Positions 25,463 to 38,329 of a stretch of 58,605 nt of DNA are shown here, piece by piece; the stretch's first letter is position 1, and each line of letters begins with the position of its first letter. The stretch is taken from NCBI GenBank assembly GCA_003254885.1, contig QANT01003877.1, positions 1-58,605 on the forward strand, in the 5' to 3' direction. Below the pieces are notes generated by a model. The model was not told the DNA's origin and ran no database searches. It saw nothing but the letters and a program-made list of their open reading frames with translations. Made by a program: the position numbers and the translations under genes. The stretch comes from Purshia tridentata. Lineage: Eukaryota; Streptophyta; Magnoliopsida; Rosales; Rosaceae.

Positions 25463-26508
25463 TGGTACTTGTATATCTGTAAGTAAAAATCAGCAACACT
25501 AACTTCCACTGTCGCAAAATTAGTCTACGTAAAGCCCTACAAGCATTATCCACCCCGGTATAACCAAACAATAACCAAAAATCACTAAACAAAATAATAA
25601 TAATAATAATAATTAATAAACTATAAAGTCAGGGTAAGGCCCACTCAACAGCTGTGGCTCAATATTCACATAGCAGACATATTTCAAAATTGCAGTGGCA
25701 ATCCCATGTAGCAGTACCATACTCTACATCATGTGGAATATGACGAAAGAAATGATTACTGTGTTTTACGGAATAGCACATTAGCTTCAATCCAAATTTC
25801 AAACACACACTATTCAATACTCCAAATCCAAATTTTACAAAAACTGACAAAACAAAATTAAAATTCATCATTTTGTGTAAAACGCAATAGACACGTCCAC
25901 AAATGAGTAATATAGTCCAAAACCCTATCAAAAGGTTCAAGCTGAAGTGCAATACGTAATCATGGTTAATCAACCACTCCAAATAATCAAACCAAAATCA
26001 AGCGGATTCAGCTCACCTCAGTACATACAAGCAAACCGTCCGAACAACAAAGCCGATCAAATCCCTCGCAATTAGTGAAAACGGGACTAAATCGGAGAAT
26101 CCGAATAGGTGATGAGCGAAAATTTCGGGAGCTCGGAGCAATGCCCGTGAGAGAATGTTTGAATGTGCGTGACAATGGCGAAAGAGGAAACCCTAGAATT
26201 GAGATAGAGAGAGAATTTTACTTCTTTTGTTTTCCTTTTTGGTGTGTGCGAGAGAACTGAAAAAATAGCAATGGGTTGCTGAGTCTTTCTCTGTTTGTTT
26301 GTCTGTCTATCCCTTTCTCCTCCGAGAGGAGAAGGAGAAAGAGAGAGAGGAGGTGGCAAAGCTATACAAGTGGGAAGGACTTTCTGAATTAATTTCGCCG
26401 CGCGTATGAATTATATATATGGCGTTTCTTTGTGAACTGCCATCACGTGCTTCACACCACACTGAATCAAAAATATTTCTACATGATATCTAGGGGTGCG
26501 GTTTTGTT

Positions 26509-26678
26509 TGGTTTTGTTTTGGAGTCAAAAAACTATCACCGAATCCCTATAATCGGTTTGGAATTTTCTCAAACTATTACCAAATCGTAGTTGTTTGATT
26601 TTGTTTCGAGTCAAAAAATTATCACCTAATCACTATGATTGATTTGGAATTTTCTCAAACTATTACCAAATCGTAGTA
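26509..26678. repeat. Two tandem units of about 86 bp
   Basis: Units at about 26509-26594 and 26595-26678 each contain gtcaaaaaa(c/t)tatcacc and end tggaattttctcaaactattaccaaatcgtag. The first is preceded by TAGGGGTGCGG at 26491, a motif like the end of the hAT-like element at 44615. Confidence 0.7.
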
Positions 26679-26679
26679 A

Positions 26680-27727
26680 TGTTAATGCAAAAATCTGCTC
26701 AGACCTTTGCAAACAACTTAAATGAAGACTTCTGCTGATGTGACAAGCTAAAGAGCTGAGAGGTTAATCCAAGCATGTCAATTAGCGGGTTTCGAACTTC
26801 TTCCTGCAAGCTAATCAGAAAGAAAGCACCGGTGTGGTACCAGTCGAAGGTACTCCTATGACAAAGTCAAATAGATGCAAGGAAGGAGATGCAGGTGCAA
26901 ATGAAGAACACAGCAAGAACTTGGGAGGAAGATGGAGAAAAAAAGGTAAAAGTGTTTGGGTTGATTTCTTCTGAGCTTGGGCAAGTATTTTCTTAGAATT
27001 GTCTGTCTCTTTATCTTATGAAGATGCTCTTATTTATAGGCAAGGGATATGAGATATTTCTATTGGTTTGTAGGTATGATCATGGCTGATCATAGGTTTC
27101 AGATGCTATGTTTGAAAAACAGGCTGGATGGCTGACAGACTTCTCATTTAATGCAGGAAGGATGGTTACCAAATGGTTGGAAGTTGCTCGCATTAAATGG
27201 AAAGTAAGGCAAAGCAAATAAGCCATAAATGCAAAACATAAAGGTACCTTCAGTGTGTCAGGAGCAATAACTGCTCCTGGGGTTTATGCTCGGCTCGGAA
27301 GAGGATGAGTGGAAGATGGTCAATCCGATCCGAATGAGGCTTCGAGAAGTAGTCGACCCGCGCGGGCGTTTGGTTCTTCCAAGTAGTGCTTGGCTCTGAA
27401 GAGACAGTGGCTTCCGATCCGAACATACAAAGGAAGAGACGGTGGCCAAAAGGTCGTCAGCCGAAGGAGAATACTTCGAATGGTCAACGCTCAGATCCGA
27501 AGAAAGAATCCGATCCGAACGTTGGTAACTTTTTGGTCTTTGCCTGTGTGCAGGTGCATTCCGTTCGGATCGGATCGAGCGATAGGATCCGATCTGAAAC
27601 AGTTGCCTCGGTACACCTTTGACTGAGGTGATGGCATTGCACTCGGGCGCGAGACCCACATGACCTGTAGACGTTTGACCGTTGACTCTTATTGGGGGCA
27701 TCATCCCCAAACAAGTAGTTTAACGCA
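26680..27727. mobile_element. LTR-like retroelement segment, ends unresolved
   Basis: This segment interrupts the tandem units and has the layout of a U3-R-U5 LTR: a possible TG start near 26680 or 26686, a TATTTATAG TATA-like motif at about 27030, and GC-rich downstream sequence. From about 27320 to 27600 it carries repeated GATCCGA/CCGATC motifs, at least six. A clean CA end and target duplication could not be fixed: TTAATGCAA on the left and TTAACGCAA on the right are similar but not diagnostic. Confidence 0.4.
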
Positions 27728-27923
27728 ATAACTTAAAATTGAAGGGGTAGTATACTGAAATGTCAGTTTGGATTTTTTTGGTTTTGTTTGTCAAGGCCCA
27801 ACATTATTTTTCAAGTTCAAAATTTCAAAACATAGTGATTACTTTAAAAAAATTGAGTTTATAATGTAAATTTATGACATTATGATTATATGTAGTGCCT
27901 CTAATTATATAATGTCACACTAG

Positions 27924-28417
27924 TCTCTTGTCATGTGCGTTGCTCGTATCAATTGACCTTTTATAAAATATAATTAAAATTTTTAATAGTTTTGTCCTAA
28001 AATAATGGCGGTGGAAAAGTGAATTGCTAAAAATAATGGTAAAATTTTTTATTTTTTATTTTTTAATTTTAATTATTCTATTTTACTTTTTTGTCCTTTA
28101 TCTTTAATATTTAATCTTTAATATTATAAAGTCAAGAAAAGTGTTTGGTGTTACAGACTTCACTAAATTATAGTTTTTTAAAATAATCCTTGACTATATA
28201 CTAAAGAGTTAAATTAAACTAACATAATAAAGTTAAGGATACAAATGTAAAATTAAGCCATTAAAAAAATAATAATAATAAAAACAAAAACACTCCACCA
28301 CCTTATTAGGTGGAGAGAGTGGAGAGTTATCAAGTTTCCAAATTTTTTAAAAATAAATAATACTAAATAATTAAAAAGCTCTATTTGCATATGCGTTAGC
28401 ACGTGCCAAAAATCTAG
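27924..28417 (+). mobile_element. Candidate non-autonomous Helitron
   Basis: The right end carries a 20-nt hairpin at 28387-28406 (GCATATGC, loop GTTA, GCACGTGC), then seven bases, then CTAG at 28414-28417 followed by T. This matches Helitron 3' ends (hairpin, then CTRR, insertion before T). The left end is set tentatively at TCTCTTGTC (27924); the base before it is G, not the expected A. No Rep/helicase coding is present. Confidence 0.4.
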
Positions 28418-29529
28418 TTAATAAATAATGTTATCAATCCTTATTTGTGAGTGGAGGTATTTTTGATATTCACAAATTTAACTATTCTACTCCCCCTTCT
28501 GGCTTTATATATATACATGTAAAAATTTATATATTGTTAATTAATATAAGTAGTCAATTTAATTTGATTTAACTAACGATTTAAAATAATGAAACTTTAG
28601 AACTGATCTAAACCAAATTGTCGATTTAGTTAGGATTAGTTTGTCAATTTCAATGCACAACCCTAATATCATACCAGTGCAAAAACAACAAACAAAAACT
28701 CTAAATTGGTTTTTCTTTTTGTTTGGTAAAATAATTTTTTATTTCCTAACACATATGGAGTTGCATGATAAATGCAATATACTGTACTATAGGCCATAAT
28801 TTGTGACCCAGACTCATATTTGGGCAATATTTTAGTCCCACACAACACCTATAGGTTGGAACTTTTCACTCAAAACACGGTGATACTCAAATACGGAGAA
28901 GATTATAAGATAAAAGTGTGATGCAAATTGAATTAGGATTAAGAGCTCTTTCAAGTTGCTAGTGTGTTTGTTGGAATGTTTTAATATCTTAAGTGACTCT
29001 CCAAAAAGTCATATAGTAGCCTCCTCCTAAACACATGCTCCACTGCTTTTCTTCTCTTTAGAAAATCAGCAACCTCTTTTTGAAGCATTTCTACAAATAC
29101 CATTTTTCCCTCTAAATTTAAGGATCAAATAAAAATTTATAAAGTATAGAAAGAAATCAGAAATCATAGGATTAATTGAACCAAAATACCCCAATATAGA
29201 TCCTCCCCTAACTCTTACATATATAATCTAGAAATTTGCATGTCAAAACTTGTTGGATATGCTATACTTTCTTATATTGATACACTTTCCAACATGTTTA
29301 TCATAAAGAAACTTCAGTGATGGTTGAATCTACCAAATAGCCAATACAAATTATTATCATATGATTGTTTCATTGTCGATAGTGTATATTGGTGTATTAA
29401 TTCAGAGTATTAAAGTTTTATTTTGCAATAGAGAAAACCAAATGGCTTATGGCAGTGAATAATATATTTTGCTCTAAAGTATTAAAGTGATTTAGAATTC
29501 GAATTTGCCCGGTTGGAAACAAACATTAA

Positions 29530-30151
29530 GGGCCCGTTTGGATAAGGGGTGATTTGGATTTGGATTTGGATTTGGATTTGAGCTCTCCAAATCCAAATCC
29601 ACCTATTTGGAATAATTTAAATGAGTGTANATAATTTAAAGGAGTGTATTTGGATTTGGCTCAAATCCAAGATGGATTTGAAAGGGCTAAATCCATGAAT
29701 TTCAAATACCTTCTAAAACTAGGTATTTGAAATCCCACCATCCCACTCTCTCACTCTCTCCCTCACTTTCGGCGACAATTACCGGCCACCCTACGGTGAC
29801 TTTCCGGCCATTTTTTCGGCCACCGCCGTCGACTTTCCGGCGACTTTTCTGGCCACCTCCGGCAACTTTTCGACGACTTTTCCAACAACCCTCCGACGAC
29901 TTTTCCGGCCACTCTCCGGTAAATTTTTCAGCCACCCTTTGACGACTTTTTTTTTATTTTTAATTATATATTTCAATTCTTAAATTGTCAAAAAAAAAAT
30001 TAAAAATTTGAAATACTTTGTGAAATCCTTGCCCTAAACTTTTGTATCCAAACAATAGAATTTCAAATCTAGAAATTTCAATTACAAGGATTTCAAATAC
30101 ATAAATTTAAAATCCAAATCCAAATCCAAATTCAAGAATCCAAACGGGCCC
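29530..30151. mobile_element. Tourist-like (PIF/Harbinger) MITE, 622 bp
   Basis: Perfect terminal inverted repeats GGGCCCGTTTGGAT / ATCCAAACGGGCCC bound the element and TAA flanks both sides (29527-29529 and 30152-30154), the usual 3-bp target duplication of PIF/Harbinger elements. Subterminal arrays of GGATTT/AAATCC hexamers extend the inverted structure. The centre (about 29770-29940) holds degenerate tandem CCGGC(G/C)AC..TTTT units that create spurious Pro/Arg-rich frames. No transposase is encoded. One unresolved base lies at 29630. Confidence 0.85.
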
Positions 30152-32186
30152 TAAGAATGACACTAAACTTAATTTGATTTGGGCCCTGAATGCTCACTTA
30201 GGCAATTAATACAAGAGAGTTGATTATGGTGAGGTCCAGTCCTAACTTCTATGGGCTGGGTTGTTCTAAAATAATCAACCCAAAGGCCTATGCGTAGCTT
30301 TGTCCAACTTTGGGCTTCTATATATAGGTATTAGGCAGTTCCAATACTCACTACGCAACAAATGGGCACAAGTGAAGTCATGACTCATACATAAGTAATT
30401 CGACACTATTGCTTTTTGGGATTCGGATCCCTATTAATCTCTCATGTGCTAATCGCATATGAATTAATTAAATTGTGTCGTGTAGGCTCATAATCTAAAT
30501 CATTCATTTTTTAAAGATCATTTTTGTAAAAAAAATCAATCAAATCAAAAATCGTTTAGTCATATTACAACTATAAAATAAATAAATAATAAGTTTAACT
30601 GTTACTAAAATTTTATATTTATTTTATAACACTAACATAATCATACAATTTATGAGATGATTGATATTTTTTACATATAATATTTAAAAAATGAACGGTT
30701 CTGATCGTAGTCCTAAATTGTAGAATGACACAATTTTAATTAATTAATATAAAATTAGCACATAAGAAATTAATAAAGAATTCAATATTTGACATATATT
30801 TTGACTAGCTACACACATAGAGCTATATAAATCTTGAAATTGATATTATATTGTTAGAATTAAAACAATAAGAAGAAAGGAAAACAAAGAGCTCAAATCC
30901 ATGAACCAACATTGTGAACATGGTCACATTTAGAGGGTCCACATCCACACAAGTTTTTCTCCGTTAGTGTATATGAATGTTTAAAGCTGTCGGCACTGAG
31001 CTAAGCAGGCATGATAGGTTTGCAGGCCAAATGGTGTTCATTAATTTTAGATCAAACTGTTGTGCAAAACACAAGACCATGTGAAGCATCCGTACCCTTA
31101 AAATGTATAGTGAGTCAGAGGGTGACAGTGTGTGGTGGTGGGGGTTATGATATATGATGTATGATGATGATGATGGTGGCCGTACGAAGCCTCCGCCAGC
31201 AGTCATATCAGCCTTGTCAACGTGGGGAACCAGTGTGGTCAATACTCAATAGTGCTGCTTTCGACCGTGTGGGCAGGCCCCATATGCTCACATTTTATAT
31301 TGGATCTTACCATAGGAGACATTTTATGAGCTAAATATGAATGTACTAAAACACCAATTAATATGAAAGTACAAATTTGAGCTAAATATGATACACATAT
31401 TAATAGATAAATAATAAAGTATGATTAGTCTATTTGATCGAAAACAAATTTCTCTTATTATATATATGGGTTTGAATCCTCCATTTTTCTTGTAATAAAA
31501 AAATAATAAGTAAATATGATACATGAAAATACTAACCTCTAAAATTTCTAATGAACAGATAATATTTCTTTACGTGTAATTTTATATTATATGAAATAAG
31601 CAAACATAAACAAAAAATAAGAGTTGAATGGATTTTGAACTAGCTATAAAGCCTATAATTAGAACCTCATGAAACCATAATAAAATCAACTATATATACC
31701 AAACTAACAATACATAATGAATTGATAATTTTTTTCTTATATGTTTCGTCTTGGACTATCAAAATTTTAAAGTCGATCTTGTATATATTTGGACCGAGAA
31801 AAAATTACCCTATGTTGAACTGAACCGCGTTAACATGCTCAATAAAAACGCATGTGCTTGCGTAAAAGCATTCATTTGATGCGATATTTGACTTGGCACC
31901 AAGGAATTGATGTCTTGAATTTTTATTTTTTTAAGTTAATCAACAAATGTCTTGAATTTCTATGACCATGTAAATCAGAGGCCAAATTAATTAGCATTTC
32001 ACTTTCACTGTTACACCCAAAACAAAAGCTTCCACGGCGAAAAAGAATCATATAATACAAAAAGATCCTTCATTCAAGGAAACCACAATGATGTTGATCA
32101 AATGTCCAACATTTTTTGGTTGATTCTTCAACGCCTAAATTACCGCCACTAAAATACAAAACCATCTCCACCGTCCACGTGTCACG

Positions 32187-32332
32187 ATCGTGCTCACTAA
32201 TAGTCACCTTCTTTCCAAGTTCAAACTCCCTCCTCACAATGCCGTATATATTCCATTCCTTGGCGGTCCCTGCTTTCTTAGTTCGCATTCTGATTCCCTC
32301 CTCCGCTTCTCTCTCTCTAACTGTCCCAACTG

Positions 32333-32389
<57 letters not shown>

Positions 32390-32390
32390 N

Positions 32391-32439
<49 letters not shown>

Positions 32440-32731
32440 TTATATCTCTCTCTCAAATTTCCTGAAAATAAGACAAATTGAAATATGATAAACTTTATCG
32501 TGCTCACTAATAGTCACCTTCTTTCCAAGTTCTAACTCCCTCCTCACAATGCCGTATATATTCCATTCCTTGGCGGTCCCTGCTTTCTTAGTTCGCGTTC
32601 TGATTCCCTCCCCGCTTCTCTCTCTCTCTCTCCCTCTCTCTCTCCCCCTCTCTCTCCCTCTCTCTCTCCCCCTCTATCTCTCTCTCTCTCAAATTTACTG
32701 AAAATAAGACAAATTGAAATATGATAAACTT
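32187..32731. repeat. Tandem duplication with long (CT)n tracts upstream of the NHX gene
   Basis: Copy one (32187-32496) and copy two (32497-32731) are nearly identical outside the CT tracts, sharing atcgtgctcactaatag at the start and gaaatatgataaactt at the end. The first contains about 120 bases of (CT)n with an unresolved base at 32390; the second has a shorter interrupted tract. The low divergence suggests a recent event or an assembly artefact around the microsatellite. Confidence 0.85.
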
Positions 32732-33260
32732 TTTTTTTGAGATCGCGATCCAAATTTATTTCATTTCAATGTTCTTGTTCAGAATTTGAACTCCAAAAAC
32801 TGAAGCTTGTTGTGTGGTGACTGGTGAGCGAATCACTAACTAAGTGTTTGGTTTTTTTGCTCTGGAATCACTGAGTTTTTTTGTACAATATATAATTCTA
32901 TACAACTTAAATTTAAAAAGTCGGTCTCGGTCACGCGTGATACTGTTTTGGATTCCCCAGATATATGCACAAACAGTTACTTATTCTCATTAAAGTGAGA
33001 TGAGATATTTCTATTCCTCAGAAATATCTAATTTCAATGGAAATAGCTTTTCTTTTTGGTGGTTGGTTTGTGGTCCAAATCAATTAATTAAATATCTCAC
33101 TTTCCATGCATTTTCACCTTCTCAGCTCCCAAACAGAGGACTTCCTTCTTAGACTCGTCGTCGGTGTGAGATTTGTTTCATCTGCAGCAGCAGAGCTTGC
33201 TCGGACTTTGAAATCCGGGAAGCTTTGCATTGAATTGAACTGGAACTTGAATTGAGTACA

Positions 33261-36200
33261 ATGGCGGTGGATGTGAGCTCAATTGCGGCGGAATCGGTGG
33301 GAATGCTGAGGACCTCCGACCACACCTCGGTGGTATCGATGAACTTGTTTGTGGCGCTTCTTTGCGCTTGTATTTTACTCGGCCATTTGTTGGAGGAAAG
33401 TCGGTGGATGAATGAGTCCATTACCGCCCTTGCAATTGTGAGTGAGCTTTGCAATATATTTGTGAGTTTGTGTTTGTTGAAGAAAAATGACAGTGTGTGA
33501 TTTTCAATTGTGGCAGGGGCTGTGCACTGGAGTTGTTATATTGCTAACCACTGGAGGGAAAAGCTCGCATTTGTTAGTGTTTAGTGAAGATCTTTTCTTT
33601 ATATATCTGCTTCCACCTATCATCTTCAATGCCGGGTACGTTCAATTGGGTTTTTGAGATGTCGTTTTAGCTCACTGTTTGCATTTCATTCATTCACTTA
33701 GTTTCTGTAATTATGGCTTTGTCTAATCACTTTAATTATGCCTCAGAAAATTTGCAACTGGTATACTGTTTGTTGCTTCTGTAAGTGATGGTACTTAAAG
33801 TGGCCACTATAATGAATTAGTAAAAGCTTATTTCGAAAAAATTTATTAACTAAGTCAGTACCAGATTATGAATTTATGATTGATCTTTTCTTTGCAACAT
33901 CATCAGGTTCCAGGTGAAGAAGAAGCAATTTTTTCGTAACTTCATGACTATAATGACGTTTGGTGCTGTTGGCACTCTCATATCCTTTGCCATCATATCC
34001 TTAGGTAACTCGACAACTTGAAAGTTTAGCTTTGTAGCTTAGGCTCAAGTTGTAAATTTTAAAGATCCAAGGCACTTCTGGTTCGTCTTGTCTTGAAATT
34101 CTTTGGGACGGAATATGTCATTTAAGTTTGGAGCAGGACTGCCATTCCATTGCAAACAAGCTTTTGTGTTACTTTTATAAGTTTGATATGTGTTCATGCT
34201 TCTAGTTGGGTGATTTATCTCTAGATCCAAATTTATACTGTATAGGATAAATATGATACGTACAGATGCCATTCATGATCAGATGTTCTCCTTAGTTAAA
34301 TATTCAGATCATTTAGAATCATTGGTATAATTAATTTTCAGTTTAGTAATATTTGATTATTTTCTAATATGTGTAAGATGCTTGAATGATACCGCTTCCA
34401 TATCTATTAAATTCATCAGAAAGTCACGAAACTCACTGCAGATGGAAATATATTCTTTTGTGAAGTCATGAAGTGACTGAATAAAATGTTTTACAATATG
34501 TTTCTACTGAAAAGATGGAAAAATGAAATTAATCTGAATCAATCATCCACCTCTTGATAGAATGAAGTTGTCAAAAATTCAGTTTTGATGACCTAAAACA
34601 GATGAGTGCATGACTAGTGCTTGTTCTTTCCTGTACCTCATCTATTTGGGAACCTAACTGCATATGCATGGGGACCTCCATTAGCAGTATCTTCATCAAA
34701 CAGCTATTTGTGTGGGTTTGAATAGTGTGATTAATGAGTTTCCTTGCATTTTCCAATGTCCTAAAGGTGAAGATTTACAATTTTACATTCATTTTAGCTG
34801 TTGATGCATAAGAATTATTTAGCTGATCATTTTGTTTCTCTTATTTACATCTTCTGCTGTTGATATTCTTTGATTTCGATTGACCAGTGGAGAATTTCAT
34901 TCGTGGTTTCAATATGTGTTCGTGAATTCTTTTTTATTTTGACGTAGGTGCTATGCACTTTTTTCACAAGTTTGGTATTGGTTCCCTCAAGATTGGAGAT
35001 TATCTTGGTATACTCAATTTGACTCTCTTTATGATTTCAAATTATTTTTATTTTGTTTTTCATTCAATTCCTTGTACTTCCTGTTTAATTGTATCAGTGC
35101 CTTGATTGCAGCACTTGGAGCAATATTTTCTGCAACCGATTCTGTTTGCACCTTGCAGGTATGCATGGTCTTTTGAGACTGTGTTCTTGTTGCAGCTTTA
35201 AGAACAACAAATACAACTAATCAAACTGTTGATGCAGGTGCTTAATCAGGATGAGACACCCTTGTTATACAGCTTGGTTTTTGGGGAAGGTGTAGTTAAT
35301 GATGCCACATCAGTGGTGCTTTTCAATGCAATCCAGAGTTTTGACCTCTCTCACATCAATACAAGCTCTGCTTTTCAATTTTTTGGAAACTTTCTATATT
35401 TATTTGCAGCAAGTACACTTCTGGGAGTTGTAGTAAGTTTCTCTCTCTCTCTTTCTCTCTCTGGCTCTCAAACCCCCCCCCCCNCTGGCTCTTAACCCCC
35501 CCCCCCCTAAAAAAAAAAACACACACACGTGCTTCCTTGATACTATATGACCTCCTTTTTCTATTTTCCCAATTTCTTGCAGGCTGGACTACTTAGTGCG
35601 TATATTATAAAAAAGCTCTATTTTGGCAGGTTTGTAACAATTAGTATCGTTATGGCATTTTTCTCATGATACCATGACTGAGTTGAAGGTCCGAATACCC
35701 CAAGCTCTTAACTGTCTTTCGCTCCACTTACAGCTTTGCACATTATTGCACACTCCATAATAGCCTTTGTATAGACTTAGGAAGATCCCAAACCAATTAG
35801 GAGTAGGAAGACTTGCTTAGGGAATAAGAATCCTATGCAATATAGCAAAGCCAAAATAGGCAACTAAACCCAAACGAGAATTTGAGTCATATTCTAACAT
35901 GTAACAACCTCAAGTATCTTTTGTTTACACTAAAAAACATAAATTTTAATGTGCTTTAGACTTTAGAGTAGTGCTCATATACTGTTTTCTTTTCTAATTT
36001 ACAAAAATCAGACACTCAACCGACCGTGAAGTTGCTCTTATGATACTCATGGCTTACCTTTCATACATCCTAGCTGAAGTAAGATTTCTGACAACTTGTA
36101 CATCATTTCTCTTTTCTTTTTGTTTCTTATGCTAAAAGGAGCTCTAACCATAAGTTAAAATTTTGATTTATCTTGCAGCTTTTTTATTTAAGTGCCATTC

Positions 36201-37541
36201 TCACTGTGTTCTTTTGTGGAATTGTTATGTCTCACTACACTTGGCATAATGTGACTGAAAGTTCAAGAGTGACAACCAAGTACGTTAAATCTCCATAAAC
36301 ATTTTCCTGGACATTTGGGTGACATTCTTATTCAGTTCGTTTACCTCTGGGATATCATTGTGGTGTAGCTATCATATTACTGATCATTGAATTCTCTTTA
36401 CCAACTAATGCAGGCATACGTTTGCCACTCTGTCATTTGTTGCTGAGCTTTTTATCTTTCTTTATGTCGGCATGGATGCATTAGACATCGACAAGTGGAG
36501 ATTTGTGAGCGATAGGTAATTGTAATGCATAAAATGGAGATTGGCCTACTTTTGAACTGCTTCTTTTACTTGTGTATTGTCAGAAGGCATTTACTTTTTC
36601 TTCATTAATAGGCTAATTCTGTTTTGCTTTATTTCTTCTTTCAGCCCTGGAAAATCCATAGGGGTGAGTTCAATACTGTTGGCATTGGTTATGATTGGAA
36701 GAGCAGCCTTTGTTTTCCCCTTATCTTTCTTAGTTAACTTGACCAAGAAGTCTCCACATGACAAGCTCACTTTAAAGCAACAAGTACGAGTTTCTTTTTT
36801 CCATCTGCCTGTTTTTGGTGTTTTGAATCAAATGATGTATTGCACATCTTGATGCGTCATCTGGTTTGTAGGTTACAATTTGGTGGGCTGGTCTTATGCG
36901 TGGTTCTGTTTCTATGGCACTTGCTTATAATCAGGTAAAAGATTAAAAAATGTCCTGTCTGTAGATCTGGCCAAAAATAAACTACATAATGAGCTCCCAA
37001 TTTGTATCCATATTCCATATGCAGTTTACTAGGTCTGGCCATACTGACTTGCGCGGAAATGCGATCATGATCACCAGTACCATCACAGTTGTTCTTTTCA
37101 GCACAGTGGTAAGACACCAGTGGCACAAAAACTGGAGCTCATTTGATATACATTTCATACATCAAACACAGAAGACTGGTTTTACTCTATTCTATGCCTT
37201 TTCTTATGCAGGTGTTTGGTTTGATGACTAAACCACTAGTGAGGATCTTGCTTCCTCCATCAAAACACACCACCAGTATGATATCTTCTGAACCATCTAG
37301 TCCTAAATCCATCACTGTGCCACTGCTCAGCAATGGGCAAGATACAGAGGCCAACCACGAGCCCCTTAACATACCCCGTCCAACTAGTTTACGGATGCTC
37401 CTCAGCACTCCTTCTCACACTGTCCACCATTACTGGCGAAAATTTGATAATGCCTTCATGCGGCCTGTTTTTGGCGGGCGGGGTTTTGTACCTTTTGTTC
37501 CAGGCTCACCAGTTGAACAAAATGGTCATCAATGGAATTGA
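33261..37541 (+). CDS. NHX: Vacuolar Na+(K+)/H+ antiporter, NHX1/NHX2 type
   Basis: Fourteen exons: 33261-33437, 33517-33635, 33907-34004, 34948-35007, 35112-35158, 35238-35432, 35583-35629, 36012-36078, 36179-36279, 36414-36515, 36645-36783, 36872-36934, 37025-37108 and 37212-37541. They give 542 aa, close to the 538 of Arabidopsis NHX1, with all phases consistent. The protein is a CPA1 exchanger with multiple hydrophobic segments. LFFIYLLPPI at 85-94 is the amiloride-binding motif at the family's usual position. ATDS (159-162) and FGEGVVNDATS (D189) carry the ion-coordinating acidic residues. The last 110 residues form the hydrophilic C-terminal regulatory tail. The class moves Na+ and K+ into the vacuole in exchange for protons and sets vacuolar pH, turgor and salt tolerance. 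No defect is seen. Confidence 0.95.
35440..35516. repeat. Low-complexity CT/C/A tract with an unresolved base in NHX intron 6
   Basis: A (CT)n run is followed by two C homopolymers separated by ctggctctt, then an A run. Base 35484 is N. The duplicated ctggctct plus C-run arrangement looks like an assembly problem around a homopolymer, lying between exon ends 35432 and 35583. Confidence 0.8.
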
Positions 37542-38329
37542 TATGGAATCAATATACATATATATAAGCACTAATATATAGAAGTCATAGGTTGGGGCTT
37601 GAGATCGGCTTTCAGTGAGCATTTGTGTATACATAGGAGATTTTAAGGGAGTGTTGACTGCATTTTGCACATGATGAGCTGCTTGTTCCGTGTGGTGGAT
37701 TCAAAAATTTTCGTGTCTACATAGGTTTGCTGATTAGATTAATTCCTTGACAGTTCAAGATAGCCTGGTAAGTTTTGCGTGATTGGTGTTGTATTGATTA
37801 ATTTGTAATGATATTTCAGAATCTTGATCTTACAAATTTCAATGTTAATTACCATTTTTGATTGTGCGATTTGATAAAAACCAATCCAAAGCACATTCCT
37901 ATTTTAGTCCTAAGATGAAGAACCAAAATGGGAATATGGTTAGACAGACAAATCACATCAATAGTCGAAACTTTTCTAGGCGACTACTCAAAAAAGAAAT
38001 AAGGAATAATGAAACATTTTCAACACCAAGAATAGCTTGTTGAACTAGTACATTCAGATAGCTTTGCAATTCTCCAACTTTGTTATAGTTGGCATCAATA
38101 GATATATATACACACAGCCACAAATATATGTATATATATAAAATTTTAAAGAAAATTGTTATTTCAGAGATCAGTTCTTACCTGCAGAATTCAGAGGGTT
38201 CCATATATTACACATCACATAGAACATCTCTGGTGTCAGAAAAATACAAGCAGATCCTTCTAAATCTTAGTCATGAAGGAGAAACACTTCTGTTTTACTG
38301 TCTAATATCTGGGCCAGAAATTTTTTTCT
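37542..38329. other. Short convergent region between NHX and VAP genes
   Basis: The two genes meet tail to tail here, so the 790 bases should be filled mainly by their 3' UTRs. Base 38295 is also where the VAP frame would stop if its single-base insertion is real. No separate gene is supported. Confidence 0.6.

Larger units (their letters stand above)
25463..33260. other. Large TE-rich intergenic region between the zinc-finger and NHX genes
   Basis: These two genes are divergent, so 25463-26400 should contain the zinc-finger gene's leader, 5' UTR intron and promoter (with GA-rich runs at about 26320-26350), and the last 200 bases the NHX leader. Between them lie nested repeats: short tandem units, an LTR-like segment, a Helitron-like end, a Tourist-like MITE and a tandem duplication with long CT tracts, each listed separately. 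Bases 28500-29500 and 30160-32180 are AT-rich without a gene I can support. Confidence 0.65.

Noticed and set aside
26509..26678. CRISPR-like spaced repeats
   Set aside because: Only two directly adjacent units with no unique spacers, in a plant nuclear context.
27258..27714. 150-residue minus-strand frame
   Set aside because: It is created by the repeated CCGATC motifs of the LTR-like segment; overlapping frames of similar length exist on both strands.
29702..29976. Pro/Arg-rich and Lys/Gly-rich frames
   Set aside because: They lie wholly inside the Tourist-like MITE and reflect its internal tandem CCGGC..TTTT units.
32116..32507. Long Ser/Leu-rich and Arg/Glu-rich open frames on both strands
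   Set aside because: They are translations of a (CT)n/(GA)n microsatellite with an unresolved base; no start context, domain or splice structure supports a gene.
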